Positions 22,313-35,254 of a stretch of 64,000 nt of DNA are shown one piece after another (position 1 is the first letter of the stretch; the number at the start of each line of letters is the position of its first letter). Under the pieces are notes generated by a model. It worked only from the letters and a program-made list of their open reading frames with translations, ran no database searches and was not told where the DNA came from. The stretch spans positions 124,001 through 188,000 of the forward strand of contig VWPU01000934.1 in NCBI GenBank assembly GCA_013398955.1. Direction: 5' to 3'. The translations under genes were made by a program, and so were the position numbers. Origin of the DNA: Callaeas wilsoni. Its lineage: Eukaryota > Chordata > Aves > Passeriformes > Callaeidae.

Positions 22313-24386
22313 GCTGATCATACAGATACTCATATCTGCTGCTTGCACGTGTGACAGTGATAAACAGGTTTCTGCTAGCAACAATTTAGCTGGTAATAAA
22401 TCACTCTGGTAGGGGCTAGTGTGCACAGGTGAATTGCCATGATGCAAGGATATAATTGTGCATAATCAATGCAAACATGCTCTAGTGGAACGTGACAAAG
22501 ACTTACTTAAGCAGGTTTAGCCAGAGCCTAAAGGTTAAGGCAGAATCAAGGTGATGGAGGTCTCTCAGGTAACACCAGGATATCTTGCTAATGCCATGAC
22601 AAAGGGAAGCATAACACACACTTTGCCTGAACTGGTGTTAGGAAAAATATGAAGGAATAGTCTGTGACCCTCAGGAAGCAGCCTGCCAACATTTCTCAGG
22701 ATTCCCACCATCTCAGGAGCCTGGAAAACACAAAGTACTATACAGAGTTCCTAAAGCAACCATAAATTATGATCAGTTCTTGCAGAACAGAGAATAGCCT
22801 CCTAAGAAACTGCTTTGGACTTTTAGTTTGGTGTTGTCTCCCTTCACTGCCCCCAGTTGGAAACAGATTCTTTAATGAGAAAATGTTTTGTTAGAGTCAT
22901 AAATTTTCCACGGAGACATATTTATTTCAACTAAACCTTCATTAGAAGAAACTTTTCAAGTCCTCAGTGGGATTTATGGGCAAAACTCAAATTCTGGAAA
23001 AGATGCCACTTCATAATAAAATAGTTTGGGTATTACGTTATGAAAGATAAGGTAAAAACCCTTTCCTAATTAAATCAGATAAAGGGGAAAAAACATTCAT
23101 GCTGCAGATGATTATTCTATTACCCAAGGAAATGATACCAGCTATTTTATTCTTTGCTGTAAGGGTAATTTTCATAGCATCACTCCAGTTAGCCTAGTCT
23201 GCAGTCAGAGGAGAGAGGTTCTATTTCTTGAGAGGTACCTTCAATCCATCCAAAATTTAACTGACCTCCACTATTGCCTCTCTCTTACATCTAACTCTTC
23301 AGGGATGACAGAGCAACAAAGCATCCTGTACTGAGGCCTAAGAATACATAAGATAAAATTAGACTATTCCATCTTAGGAATCTGTATCATCCCGTAGAGG
23401 ACTGAGTGACTGATAGATGTTCACCTGCATGAGTGACTAGAAAGATCCCTTGAAAAGTGGGTGACCCAATGTCTAACGTCTGTCAATAAATCAGACATTC
23501 TGATTTCTGTCTTAAAGTCACTGGATAAATCTCCTTAGAGCTGGCCTAGTGCAACATTTCTTCTTTTCCTGCTTTGGAGAGCCTTTTGGGGAGGGGTTAC
23601 TGATTTCATCTGAGGATAGAACGTGAACATTTTTAGAAATCTCAGAAAAAATAATTATTATAGTACAGGAAAATAATCTTTTCCTTGGATCTATATACAG
23701 AGGAACAGACTTATCTTTTTTCTTTCTGGTCATTAAGATTAAAAAGGTAATGAAAGCTCTGTTCTGGAGCAAAATGTTGTATAGATTTCTTTTTTTAAAA
23801 AATGCAGACTATGATCTACAACTAGCAAATTGCCCTATTAGTGTGGGTTTAAAGAAAAGGGTTGAAAGGTGCAAATTGGAAGGAAACTTGCTCCCAGGAA
23901 TCAATAGGTCCAGAAGAGTCTATTATAATAACATCATGTCCCTGAGAGGGCATCAGGGATATGTATGTTATTGCTAAATTAGGTGGTGCCATCTTTGCAA
24001 GGAAAACAGAAATGTAATGTTTGCTAATTGAACTATAAAAATAATAATTACCTTTGATGTAGGGGAAGGCAAAGTCACTCAGCAATGTCTCTGATTGTAT
24101 AAATTAAAGCTGTTATCATCAGAGCCCAAACTAGATTAAAAGTGAGCTTCTCAAATTACATTTGGATGAGACCAAATGTACACAAGACTTTGAACGTTTT
24201 CAGTACATGAGAAACAGCTTTTCCTTTCCCTGCTTCCCTTACCAAGTAGTCACATTTTCTTAACTGTAGCAGTAACTTCTTCCCAGTAGTGTATATTTCT
24301 TTAATCAGCTTCATTATAAATGCAGTTTTTTCCTGCAGAAAATGCAGTTTACAAACCAGTATTAAGTTAAGGGATATTTTGCTTTG

Positions 24387-24406
24387 TTGGTTATAATTAT
24401 AACCAA
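24387..24406. repeat. Perfect 20-bp palindrome
   Basis: TTGGTTATAATTATAACCAA equals its own reverse complement. A third half-copy, TTGGTTAT, follows at 24416-24423. The arrangement of three TTGGTTAT units could be a dimeric transcription-factor site, or chance in AT-rich DNA. Confidence 0.85.
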
Positions 24407-24905
24407 TAACTATATTGGTTATGATTTCTTCTCAGTTCAGAATCTTTTAAAGGCATGTTGCCATGATTTGAAATGGAGTGAGGCACTTGGAAGACGTATT
24501 TTTTTTCAAACGCTGGGTCCCAGATTTGGTTCTGATGCTATCAATCATTTATCAATTCTCTACTATTTATAAAAGGCTAGACTGACTGTAACTGGATAAG
24601 CCAGTTGTGAAGGGAATTTACAAGGAATCAAACAACAGATTTTGCAAAAGATTATGAATTTTCTTTTTCTGTTCAATGTTGTACACAATGTTATGTTGCC
24701 TTGTGGTGAGATATTAGTTGAACAGTGAATTTATTTATTAGTATTCTTCTCAAAAGAATAAACTTTTGTGCTTGAGCTATGTTCAAAACAAAGAGATTTT
24801 ACACCATAAGAGTAAAAACCAGATCTCTTTGATCAAGAATCATAAAGCGAAAAAATTCTTGGGCAAGCCAGGATTATTGTCTGATTCTAGGAAGGTAAAC
24901 ACATT

Positions 24906-24943
24906 TAAGAAAAACAAACAAACAAACAAAAACAAACAGAGGA
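24906..24943. repeat. (AAAC)n tract
   Basis: AAAC tetranucleotide units, roughly eight copies with small interruptions. It is the same unit as at 19.09 kb. Confidence 0.85.
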
Positions 24944-26361
24944 CAAAGAAAGCATTGGAGTGGGAGGTGGGCAGCTAATGGGCAGCATAAGCGAGACACT
25001 GAATCACAATTTCCTGTGACTGGAGATAGATTTGTGGGTGGATATAGTGTTAGAAAGAAAAGGACCTTTCTCCTCTCAATAGATCTTCAATATGGAACAT
25101 CAGGAAAACAGTCTGAAGGTACAGTTCAACAGCAAACTGGAAATATGAAAATATAATGTACAGTTGTTGGTAATGATGCAAGTCCCAGTGAAACAAGGTG
25201 TCCGTCTGAATAAGTCAGACAACGTTTGTGATATATTTTTTTCTTGTGTGGATTAAAAAGTGTTTTCTGAAATAAGACACCCTGAAGGGTTCCAAGACCA
25301 AGGCACTAGAGCCATGGGTAAAGCTTGTGGAAAATTCTAAAGTTATCATGCAAAAGGTCTTTTAGCTGATGGTGTATATTCTTGATTGCAGTGTATGTAA
25401 AAGATTTTAGAGGTCTCAAAAGAAGGCTACAACAGAAGACTACCCATCTAATTTTCTTAGAAATCTCTTCTGTCTTGTAAAGACAGAACACATACAAGAT
25501 AAAATTCCAAAAGTAAAAAACAACGAAAGTATGCTCCTCCTAAACTTAAAATACTTTGTGAACCATTTTTGAGTATATTCTGTGTTAAATCAAAGCTCTT
25601 AAACTTTGGATAACTTCTCTTTCAGAAATTACAAAATAGGAAACCTTCTGGACAAGCAAGCTGGCTAGAAAATACCCAAGGGCAAAGTTAGTTCCTTATG
25701 AGACTAAATGCCCATTTAAAAAATTTTCTCTGTGCTGTACTTTGCTTAAAATTTCATATTTTTGTGTGTGTGTGTATTTAAATAAGGTAATGCCATGAGT
25801 AACGTCTGCCAAAAAAAAAAAACAAAATTGTATTGGCTCAAATGTTTTTCTTATATCACATAGCATTATCTAACCATACTTTAAATCATCACTTAATTTG
25901 TACATCCAGAACTATATACATGTGCAAGCAAACGTGCCTGCTGGAAAACCCATAATAAGAAAGACTGAAAGTTGATTACTTAGGGGGAAAAAAAAAAAAA
26001 AGAAATTCCTGCAGATTAACGTACTCTCATGGGAAATTGTATTCAAGACTGTATATATGTCCTAACTGGTGGCTACTCTAGACTTGTTCTTCTGACCAGA
26101 AATTATCCTGAAAATTAAAGTCTTCTTAGATGAGAGTTTAATTGAAACTTGTACATAATCCTATAAAGTTTTAGTTTTGGCCAATTAGTTTATTCTGATT
26201 AAAACTTAATTAGTACAAAGAAATAAGTTTCAATAATTGCAGTCAGACAGGTGTTAAACGAGAAAGAAAAGGGGTGAAAAACAGGAACAAACATGCACTC
26301 ACTTAGAACAAAATCAGAATGTTGAGAACCAAATTAATCAAGACACTGAAGGACATGAGGA

Positions 26362-26518
26362 GAAGAAATTATTTAATTGCTTGTACACCACTGCTTGGAG
26401 CCTGGATAATAAACACAGGGAATTGGAATTGCTCATTTATGAGCATAAATTTGACCTAGTTGGTATTACTGAAACCTGGTGTGAAGAGTTACATGACTGG
26501 AATATTAAAATAAGTTGA
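26362..26518 (+). mobile_element. Ancient CR1 remnant, ORF2 endonuclease domain
   Basis: In the + strand frame from 26375 to the stop at 26516-26518 the peptide includes FDLVGITETWCEELHDW. This matches the CR1-clade apurinic endonuclease signature (xDLxGITETWW...HDW), where the glutamate of ITETW is a catalytic residue. The preceding NCLYT...L.NK..ELE.LI.EH.. layout is also that of the domain's N-terminal end. Sequence after the stop, up to about 26.9 kb, may continue the element in other frames: a VYRSLGDGTE-like segment lies near 26.68 kb. It is too decayed to delimit. There is no visible 5' or 3' end. The copy must be old, since only this core survives. Confidence 0.75.
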
Positions 26519-27165
26519 TATAACCTTTTAAATATGAATACGATGGACAAGTGAGAATGAAGAATGACAACCTATCTTTAAGAAAAAAAAAAAAAAATGC
26601 TTTTTTAATTGACTAATACCTAGCATTAAGTGTCTTTCTGCACTGTAGATGAAGAAAAGGAAAAGTTAAAACTTGTTTACAGGTCACTGGGTGATGGAAC
26701 TGAAATACTTTGCTTTCAAAAACTAATTATATAGAAAGTAAAGAAGGAAGACAAACTCCTAAAATCTCAGTATTCAAGAGTTTCAAAAAAGCTGGGTGAA
26801 GTTTTGTCTGGAATATAATGGGTAACAGGAAGTCTTGAGGCACAGAAAAAATCACCAAAGATCTGGAAAAATTCAAAGTACGGAAACATTTAGAAAGGAA
26901 AATGGGATGACCCTGATAAATGTCCTTTTGTCAGTTTAAAGTTAACCTAAGGCAAACAATAAAATAGCTAATATGAGATTTAATTAAAATAGAATTAAAG
27001 GAAGGTAATATAACTAATATCAAATAAAATTGGTTTATGAAAATAGACCTACCATAATTTGATGCCTTTTTGTAAAGTATAAGAGAGCACTGATGAACAC
27101 TGATGATGATAATTCTGATCATCTAATATTTAAACTTCCAAGGATTCAATCTGATCTCAGAAAAC

Positions 27166-27187
27166 TTTTTTTTTTTTTTTTTTTTTT
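27166..27187. repeat. T22 homopolymer
   Basis: Twenty-two consecutive T residues followed by CCC. No linked retroelement was recognised on the minus strand. Confidence 0.9.
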
Positions 27188-30100
27188 CCCAAGAAATAAG
27201 AGCACTATAGAGTCAACAAGTTATCTTCAAAATAAGCTAGGTCTCAAAATTAAATGAAATTGAGACATCCCCTTAAAATAGCTTTTTAGCAAGAACATCA
27301 TTCTTGACTAGGTTTTCTTAATGTAGAACATTTTTTAAAAAAGCCTTTGGAACTGTTCAATTGACAAGTGAGCAGCACACATACATATATATGTGCATTT
27401 ATATGTATTCAAATGTACATATATCTACCAGTACACCTTATACATTATGGAATATAAAACTGTACTTAGAGAAATTAAGAACTTAAGCTATTAGTAGAGA
27501 GTGAGTAAATTCAACTTTTAGAATGGGTAATTCTGAAAAGGACTTCATCACTGTGGTTGGAAGGGTCTTTTTTGGACTGCACTGACTGCAAAGGGAGCTG
27601 AGTCAATCTGCTTTGGCTAAACCAACACTTAGGGCTTAACTGAGATGAATCGTGCTTTAAATGTCCTTAGAAGGAGCAGAAGTTTGTTAAAATAAGGCTC
27701 ATCAGCTTATTCAGCAGATGTATGAAATCCAGATGCTGGATGTTGAACAATCATGTTTTCCATCCGCCTTAACCATTTGTGATAAGTCTCTGTATTTCTC
27801 CTCCAGCTGCTAGGGAAAACTGAGGTGATTACATCTATAAGTGTTTCATTTTGGTACATGAAGTTAGATCAGATTACTTTAAGCTCTTTAGACCAGGAGT
27901 TGTGTTAATGTTTTTTGTTTATTTTTGTCAGTACAATTACTTTTCAATATTCATAGGGCTCATCAGATGAGATCCCACTGATAATCCCTCATAGTTTCAC
28001 TGTTATAGCCTGTGAATTGTAACATACTAACTGTCTTAAAGTCTGTATGTGGGTAGAGCAGGGAATTAAGGTCAATCTGGAAATTTTCCCAGTTCCTTTA
28101 CTTCATCCCATGGGCTGCACCACTCTTTGGCCCCAAGGGATACTACAAACTGCTCTAAGTGAACGACCTCTCCCACAAAACAAGAGAAAATGCACCATTG
28201 CCTTTTAGAGGCACTCTTTTATTCTCTATATAGAGAACCTGTATCCTCGTCATTATATCTAAATTTAATACCAAAAGTCCATGAGGTGACTTGATCTCAG
28301 TGCCAGGCCCAAACCCATTACAGGCACTTCTTAATTTCCTGATCTTGCTTCTCTCCAGTAGGAAAGACCACCAGACCTTTCACACTGACTCACTCTTTCC
28401 TCTCTTTGGACTGTGTAACTGACTTGATGGGCCTTTCATGTTCAGCCCAAACAAAAGTTACTTCCACCATCTGACCCATAAGAACTGTCTCATCTGCTAC
28501 ACTTATATTTCCTTTTTATGATGGGTGGTCAAAAGCATCCTTTGTGCAAACTGTGCACAAAAAGCGTGTTCTGTGAGCAGAAGTTTGAGGGATGAGCAGT
28601 TGTGTATGATTTTCTACCCCATAAATGAGTTTATGGGTATTAGGTGGGGGGTAATGTTGAAATTAAGTTTTGTTTTTTATTTCAGGTCTCATGAGATCTG
28701 CTTCTCCTTTCTTGTCTGTCAGATTTACATAGAGTGAATTCATATTATGTCCTTCTTTCAGTAATTAGTAAGAAAAGAAGTAAACTTGTTGTCTTTCCTC
28801 ATAGCATTAGTAAGATCTGGATTATCTCTCAGAATTCTGCATTTTCTATCAGATTTGATTGAAATTTTACAGACAATTTAATGATATCAGACATGAACCC
28901 ACCCAATATCTCACAAGACAGCGCGACCATAGAAGCAGCAGTGTCTTAGGAAAAAAAGCAAGAAAGGCATTTATCTGACACAGCATGAGGAAAATCGTTG
29001 GGCTAAAAACAAAACAGTAATTAGATATTCAGACTAAGGTTCACAATCCTTTATGCTCTTTTAGTGTCTGTTCCAAAATTTGTGCATATCAAGTTTCCAC
29101 AGACTTAAAAGGAGTTTAAAGAAGGCTTCTAACAAAAGGAAATGAAGGGCTTGGAAATTCAAACTGCAATATATAATGATGTTGACTGACTGCATATGCT
29201 GAATAAATACCCAGGATAAATCCATCGTTTTCTTATTTTTCTACTACAGATTTTTTTTTTTCTTTTTTTCCCCTGGACCTACCAAGATATTAAATCACCA
29301 TACAGTGTTTTCTGATAGTAACTCAAAAATGAGTAACAGCATAATTCAATAGAAGGATAATTAACATGTAACTCTATTCAGTGATGAAGTGGCACTCCAG
29401 TTCTCCAAGGTTGAGTGTCACTGCTGTAGATATTCTCTTTCTAGCACAAGTGACACTTTTCAGTTTCACCTGCAGGAATGTTTTCCTGGAATTACTCAAG
29501 GTCTCACTTGCAAAAACATCTGTTTGCCCCATGTACCAAAAGTATTGCTTCAGGGTCCTAGCACCTGAGAATCATTGATTAGGAGAAAAAAAAAAAAAAA
29601 AACAAAACAGCCTTGAATAGCTGATATTCTATTATAGGAGCAAAGAAGGGAAGAAAGTGAGATATTAGTGGGGGGAGTCTATAGTAGGAAAAAACACATA
29701 GCTGGTGAAAAGATTGAAATTTTAATATGAATCAAGTTGAAGATGAATGCGAAAGGATGAGTTTTGTCATGAGCTTCCAGTGAAATGAAGACACCTGAAC
29801 TCATCATAGTGTTTTAAAAAGTCTTAATAACATATTAGAAAAATTATGCATGTATTTCTAAAGCACTGATTTCAAAGTGTATGAATTTTAACTATAAATA
29901 TCCTTCTGAATGAGAAATTGCTAGCCTTTGTGAGACAGTTCTGTTCACTCCACACAGAAGCACAGCTTCAGCTTCAGTTCATTAGGGCACCTCCTGTTTA
30001 ACAGCTCTGTCTTAATGGAGCTCAGATATTGTTTTTGATGGCTACTGCTCACAGAAGTTTTAAGAGTGTGGTCAGAACTTCCTCTCAAGAGTTAAATGTA

Positions 30101-31879
30101 AACTTCTGTTGTAGCAGATGTGGAACAATTTTGAGCTCTCTCTGTTGCTCACCTGTAGGTGCCCAGATGCCCATTCTGTGGGCAGGGAGGCACTGGCTGT
30201 TTCAAAGGCTGGTGTCTGCTCCTGTAACTGCAGTTTAAATATTTTTCAGTTTAGGAGAATACTGCAAATATCACATATAGAAGTAACACAGTAATGTATC
30301 TTATGGGTAAAGCACTGTGGGTGTCTGGTAGCAGATACATATCTGACTACCTCCCTTGGTAAACATTAGGAAAATTAGCTTGTTTACATTTAGTTCCTCC
30401 TTAAACAGCTAAATATGAATGGTCACAGGGTTTAGCACTTCTGTGTTTTTCTCTGCTGTCTGCCCAAAGCGGTTCAATTCCCTCTGAAGGTGGGAACAAA
30501 ACAGGAAAAAGAAACAAAATATTCTACAGACAGAACACTGCCAATATGAAAATGTCAAATATGAAGCAGTTTCCATGAAGTTCAAGCACATTATGAAATA
30601 AAATTAAACAAAAAAAATGCAATCCAGCAAATGGAAAGCTTTTTTTTGTTTGTTTGTTAGCTACAAGACTTATAACGTTATTACTGCAATAGTTATTTTT
30701 AAAGGGCATTTTGCATTTTTACTCCAAATTTCTCTCAGTGTCACAAGCTGTAATTAGTGCTAATCATCCTCTACTCCTGGTAAAATAACTGAACAGAATT
30801 CCATTACCTTTCCAGCCAAAAAGGTTTTCTGCTTGCCAGCTTCTTTATACTAATGCTTTAAGCCCTGTAAATGGAATGGAAGGCACATAAATAAAATGGA
30901 AAACTGAAGAGAGCACTTCTGGAAATTAGGGGTGGTTTGAAGCAGTTCTATAAATGTGGGGGTAGGTCTCCATGGGCAGAACCCCTACTCGAAACTTAAA
31001 AGACATAAACCACCCCAGGTGAATCTGTGTAAACACATTAACACACGGCAGTAACCAAGATAATATGCAATTTTCTAGGATCAAGCCACTGCAGTGGGGA
31101 GCTTTAGGGTCAGATTTGTCTCAGAGCCAATCAGCTACTGTGCAAGACTTCATCCAGCAAGCTGTGGAACCATGGTCTTTTGGGCTGGTTTTTTTTTGTT
31201 TTCATAAGACTATACAGGAGAAATAAGAAAAACTAACAATATATTTGAGGATAAAAATGTTGATCATGGTAGCAAGCTGCATGAATTTTCAAAGATATTT
31301 CATATCACATTAAGCCTCCACATAGAGTGGTATCTTATCCTTTAATAGACAGTTCCTCTAGGAAAGCAGAACTTTTTAAACTGGTTTCCATGTCTGTCTG
31401 GCAGTTCAGTTTAACACAAATTGCAGCAATTCCTAAGGCCATTAAAATGTCTGATGATCATCACAGCTGAGTGCTGTACCTTAGTTTGAATCCTTCCATT
31501 TTCTTTGAATTCCGTCATAGCCTTTTGATTTCTAGGAAAGGCCATTGATTTAAAAGTAAATAAAACAAGTGGAAAAGTAAAAGTACACTTTTGCGATGGT
31601 TCTTATTTTAAATTTACCTGCAACATTTCTCATGTTTGCATCTCTTTGGGCAACTCCCCGAACAGGGCTGAAAACTTATCTGAATAGAAGCTGCTAGATT
31701 TTGACCAAGGCAGGACTAGACAGCTCTTTTGTCTAATCCAGTTTGCACATTCCCACGTTCTGAAGAGTGAAAAAATCCTTAGATAAATAATTTCTATTTT
31801 CTATTCTTCCTGAGATCAAATATTAACAGCTGCAGAATCCTGATAATCAAAATCTACATGGCCACCTCTGTGCCCTCTC

Positions 31880-31915
31880 ATAAATTTATAATTTATAAAT
31901 TTATAATTTATAAAT
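31880..31915. repeat. 15-bp A/T tandem repeat, 2.4 copies
   Basis: The unit ATAAATTTATAATTT occurs twice exactly (31880-31894 and 31895-31909) and is followed by ATAAAT. Each unit is itself nearly palindromic, giving a strongly melting, cruciform-prone patch. Confidence 0.9.
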
Positions 31916-33735
31916 CCCCACTTAAAACTCTACCTGCCTAAAACTCACTGCCATCTAGTATTGTTTAGGGATCAATAGAGCCGTGGTGGTTTGAGGAGTT
32001 ATTGCTTGTCAGCTGAGCCAAGTAACTGCTCATATATTCTTAGCCCGCTCCAAATGAGAGATGAGCTAACATAACTTTCTTTGGAAAAGAAAAAAATTAA
32101 ATTACATTACCTAGAAATTTGAGGGCAATTTTTAGGTACTTATCAGAAATATCCATGTTACATTTCATATGGCATCCCAAACTGCTGGTATGAGTATACC
32201 TATACTGGATTCCTAAATCTGGTAGTATTTACAACCACTTAGACAAGCAAAGAATTTAAATTAGGCAAATCCTTTTTCCTATTCTAATGTATTATCCTCT
32301 CTGTGGACCTCATTTGATGCTTTATTTACTTGTCTGATAATATTGAAATCTTAATTTAAGAATTTTAACAGAGCGAGGATTGTTTTTGTGTTTGCTGTTT
32401 CATTTGATAATTATGCCTCAAATCATTTGCAAGGAAAAGAAATTTTGAAGTAATTCAGAATTAATAGGGAATGCAAAAGCAGAGAAGCCACTACTAAGCC
32501 ACTATTTACAATCCAAAAAAAGAGCTGACCTCAGAAACTAAAGTAGTAGTCATAACACTGGATCAGAGATTGCATGATGAAGGATTAAAAAGACAAAACT
32601 TTACAAAAAGCCAGAAATTTACTTATTTGGTAAAGTCCAAAGGAAGAGAAAGACTTCCTTGTCTTACTTGATTACAGCTTGACTTTGAAGCATTCACGGG
32701 ATTATGGAAAAAGTAAATGCAGTCCTAACAGATGTGAAATGAATTTTCTGTAGTAGCAGTGGTAAGGAAGAGCTAATGTTGTTATACAAGTCATTTATGT
32801 GATCTTCCCACGAATATTGAATTCCATCTTTGCGACATTTACCCAGTAAAAAAACCACTTGGACTCAGAAAGAGAGTCACCAGTGCAACAGAAAGACTGT
32901 TCAATTAAGGAGAGAGATATTTTTTGAGATCAGGAAGGAGACTTTTGGAGTAAATACAGAAAATAATAGGCATCACTAAATGTTCTGTAGCTTTACTTAC
33001 TGTTTCTGTTATTGAAATTTAACATGTCAAATCTATCCTGGGTATTCAACACTCAGTTAGGTACTTCAGCTCACAGAAACACTGAAATCTACATGAGTAT
33101 TCTCTGATGGAGTCTAGCAAGCTGATGGTTCTCCAGCAGATGCTGCCCAAAAATACATCTCCTTTAATCTGGATTCTAGCTTCTGTTCCAAAATATAATG
33201 CAGCACAGCCAAATCTTATTGAGTAGCTTAAGAAACCTTTAAGAAAACTTAGACTGTTCGCTAGCTGGATAAGGAGATATACAAATAAACTAGATACTTT
33301 TTCCACAGAAACCACTTAAATTACATCAGTGCAAAATCAGGAAAGAGGTGTTTTGAGGCTTTGTGCATCCTCTTTGTATGCAGTATTGCAAGTATAGACT
33401 AAAGGGAACGTGCTGCATCTGATCTTGTGTAAATCTGGAAGCCGGGACCTTTGTCATAGACTGATATTCTTTGTACCTGCGTGCAACAGAAAACTCAGTG
33501 CAAGGAAAAGCTTCAGAAGTACCTCCTGAGGTGCAGAGCTCCTTTTCCCCACAGCTGTGACAGTGTTAATAGCCATGTAGCTAATCCTTTCATGGACTGC
33601 CACAGCACAGACCCCTTCTTCACACTCGTCTGTTTCTTCCTTTGTCTTTTTTAATTAATAACCATCAAATTGTGTCCGGTTGGTTCTTCCCTCTCTTTGC
33701 CACTCTCACAACACCCACACTCACTCACTCAGCGA

Positions 33736-33780
33736 GGGGGAGGGAAGGAAGAAAGGAGGGATGGGGGTGGGGGGTGGGGG
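33736..33780 (+). other. G-rich run with G-quadruplex potential
   Basis: The tract carries at least six separate runs of three or more G (GGGGG, GGG, GGG, GGGGG, GGGGGG, GGGGG) within 45 bases with short loops, satisfying the usual G3+N1-7 rule on the + strand. It is purine-rich and could also form a triplex. It borders the motif-dense segment to its right. Confidence 0.8.
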
Positions 33781-34100
33781 AGATGCCAGCTTGAAATTAA
33801 CGGAGACAATTGCAGTTGACATAATGATACCACATAATCCTAGCAATTAAGTCACAGAGCAGCACAACGAGTTCATACTCAGTGCTCGGGGCACTGTGTC
33901 TCTCTTCCCCTCCCCTCCTTACGCTGCGTGTAGGAAACGAGGGATCACAGAAGGCACCGTTCTCTTTAAAGAGCCTTTTCTTAAAGACCTTAGCCGTCCT
34001 GGCTGTCATGCATGGATGTGGGAGCTGGATGCAGCCATCCATCCATTCAGTCCATTGGCTGACAGCAGATGACTTTGCACAGGAGTGGCACTTGGATTTA

Positions 34101-34123
34101 CCCCGGGGGGGCCGGGCGGGGGC
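34101..34123 (+). other. Second G-rich run
   Basis: CCCC followed by G7, then CC GGG C GGGGG. It contains three G-runs and CpG sites, and the CCCC can pair with the following G-run as a hairpin. It lies about 330 bp after the first G-rich run in the same candidate regulatory island. Confidence 0.7.
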
Positions 34124-34400
34124 TGAGGCTGCACACAGCTGTGCCATCTGTTCCAATAATACCACATTACTCTCTAAACTCAGTAATGAAGGCTCTTGAG
34201 TAATCTTTCATCAGAATGACTTCACAGCATTAAAAATGCATTTCAATACATAGCTTGTTTAAATATTTAACCCTCTTTGGCTTCGAGAGATTGATTCAGA
34301 TCTGTGGTGTTTATATGTGTAAGAAACATTGATTTTCATAGGTAGACCTGCATTAATTCATGAAGACGTGAGTATGCACAAAGAGTGATCTGTGATAAAC

Positions 34401-35254
34401 AGACTCTCAAACTTTAGAATATGAATGGGGACAATTGGTCTTCTGGCTTTGATTTTCCTCAGTGAGAACTTTTTCTGCAGAAGACTTTTACGTTGGACCA
34501 AGTAAGATAAACACAACATGGACTAGCTTTAATGGGAGTTGTATCAGTCTCATTTGCCTGCACCTTCTTTTCGTGCCTTTTTCTGTCTGTCCTTTGCCCA
34601 GGTGATTTTCAACCTGTCTGGCCTTGTCAGTTCAAGCAGTGTAGTTTTATTAATACTTTTTTCTATCTTTTTTTTTTTTTTTAATTCTTCTCTGATTTAT
34701 TTTTTTCTTTTTGGTGGCAATTTCCTTTTAGGTTCCTGATATATTTAGCCAGTAGAAATGAGCACTGTTCTAAAACTGTCAGGCCTTATTATGGCGTGGA
34801 GGGCCTGACGCATGCAGGGCTGTCAGCTCTGCTGTTGGTGTGGAATGATCGGGTGCTGGGCACAACCCTTAGGCTTTCCCCATTTGTTGGTAAGCCCAGG
34901 GTGAGGACTCCACAGGAGTCATTATGCATGCACATTCCTCAAGTCATCCCTTTGGCTCTTTGGCACACAAGTTTTGGAAAGATAAAGCACCAATATTTGT
35001 AAGGAAAACCACAGCAAAGACACAGTGGGAACATGAGCTGTGACATAGATGAGATATTACTCTGGAAGGTATGTTCTTATTAAATAGTCATTACAAGGGT
35101 TGGTGAAGAGAAAGCTGATCAAAATTACGGAAATGCTTGCTGTATAGATGCTTAGACAAAACATGAAGTACCTGACATAATTGTACTCAGTACATCATTG
35201 GAGTCAGTACTCATTTATCACTCAAAAGTTTCTTACACTCCGGGAGTGGTAAAA
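34401..35254. other. Non-coding stretch
   Basis: No gene was recognised. A pyrimidine-rich, T-rich run lies at about 34.66-34.70 kb. An open frame of 68 codons at 34796-35002 has no domain. Confidence 0.6.

Larger units (their letters stand above)
21689..26361. other. Non-coding stretch
   Basis: No gene was recognised. Open frames here are at most 84 codons. It contains a CA-rich microsatellite at 22.28 kb, a 20-bp perfect palindrome at 24.39 kb and an AAAC tract at 24.91 kb, listed separately. (GT)n, A11 and A14 runs lie near 25.76, 25.81 and 25.99 kb. Confidence 0.65.
26519..33399. other. AT-rich non-coding stretch
   Basis: No gene was recognised. Open frames are under 90 codons with no domain. 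It contains a T22 run at 27.17 kb and a 15-bp A/T tandem repeat at 31.88 kb, listed separately. An A-run lies at 29.58 kb and an ATATGTG-type run near 27.38 kb. The first few hundred bases may carry more of the decayed CR1 described at 26.4 kb. Confidence 0.65.
33400..34400. promoter_or_regulatory. CpG- and G-richer island, candidate conserved enhancer or promoter
   Basis: About 1 kb is visibly richer in CpG than the surroundings, for example TGCGTGC, GTCCGG, AGCGAGG, ACGCTGCGTG, AACGAGG and CCGGGCGG. Between two G-runs it has complex sequence with many binding-site-like words: TTTAATTAATAACC (homeodomain), GACAATTGCAG (SOX- or HMG-like), GCCATCTGTTCC (proneural bHLH E-box CATCTG), ATGACTTTGCAC and ACAGCAGATGAC. 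Open frames cross it on both strands (105 and 122 codons), but neither shows a domain or splice sites, and their length follows from the higher GC. I favour a developmental enhancer or an unannotated promoter. No conservation data were available. Confidence 0.35.

Noticed and set aside
22848..22860. CTCF-like site (TGCCCCCAGTTGG)
   Set aside because: It matches only part of the CTCF consensus, with mismatches at key positions. It is too weak to annotate without binding data.
33797..34199. Overlapping 105- and 122-codon frames in the GC-rich island as coding exons
   Set aside because: Opposite strands are both open, as expected from high GC. There is no domain or splice context.
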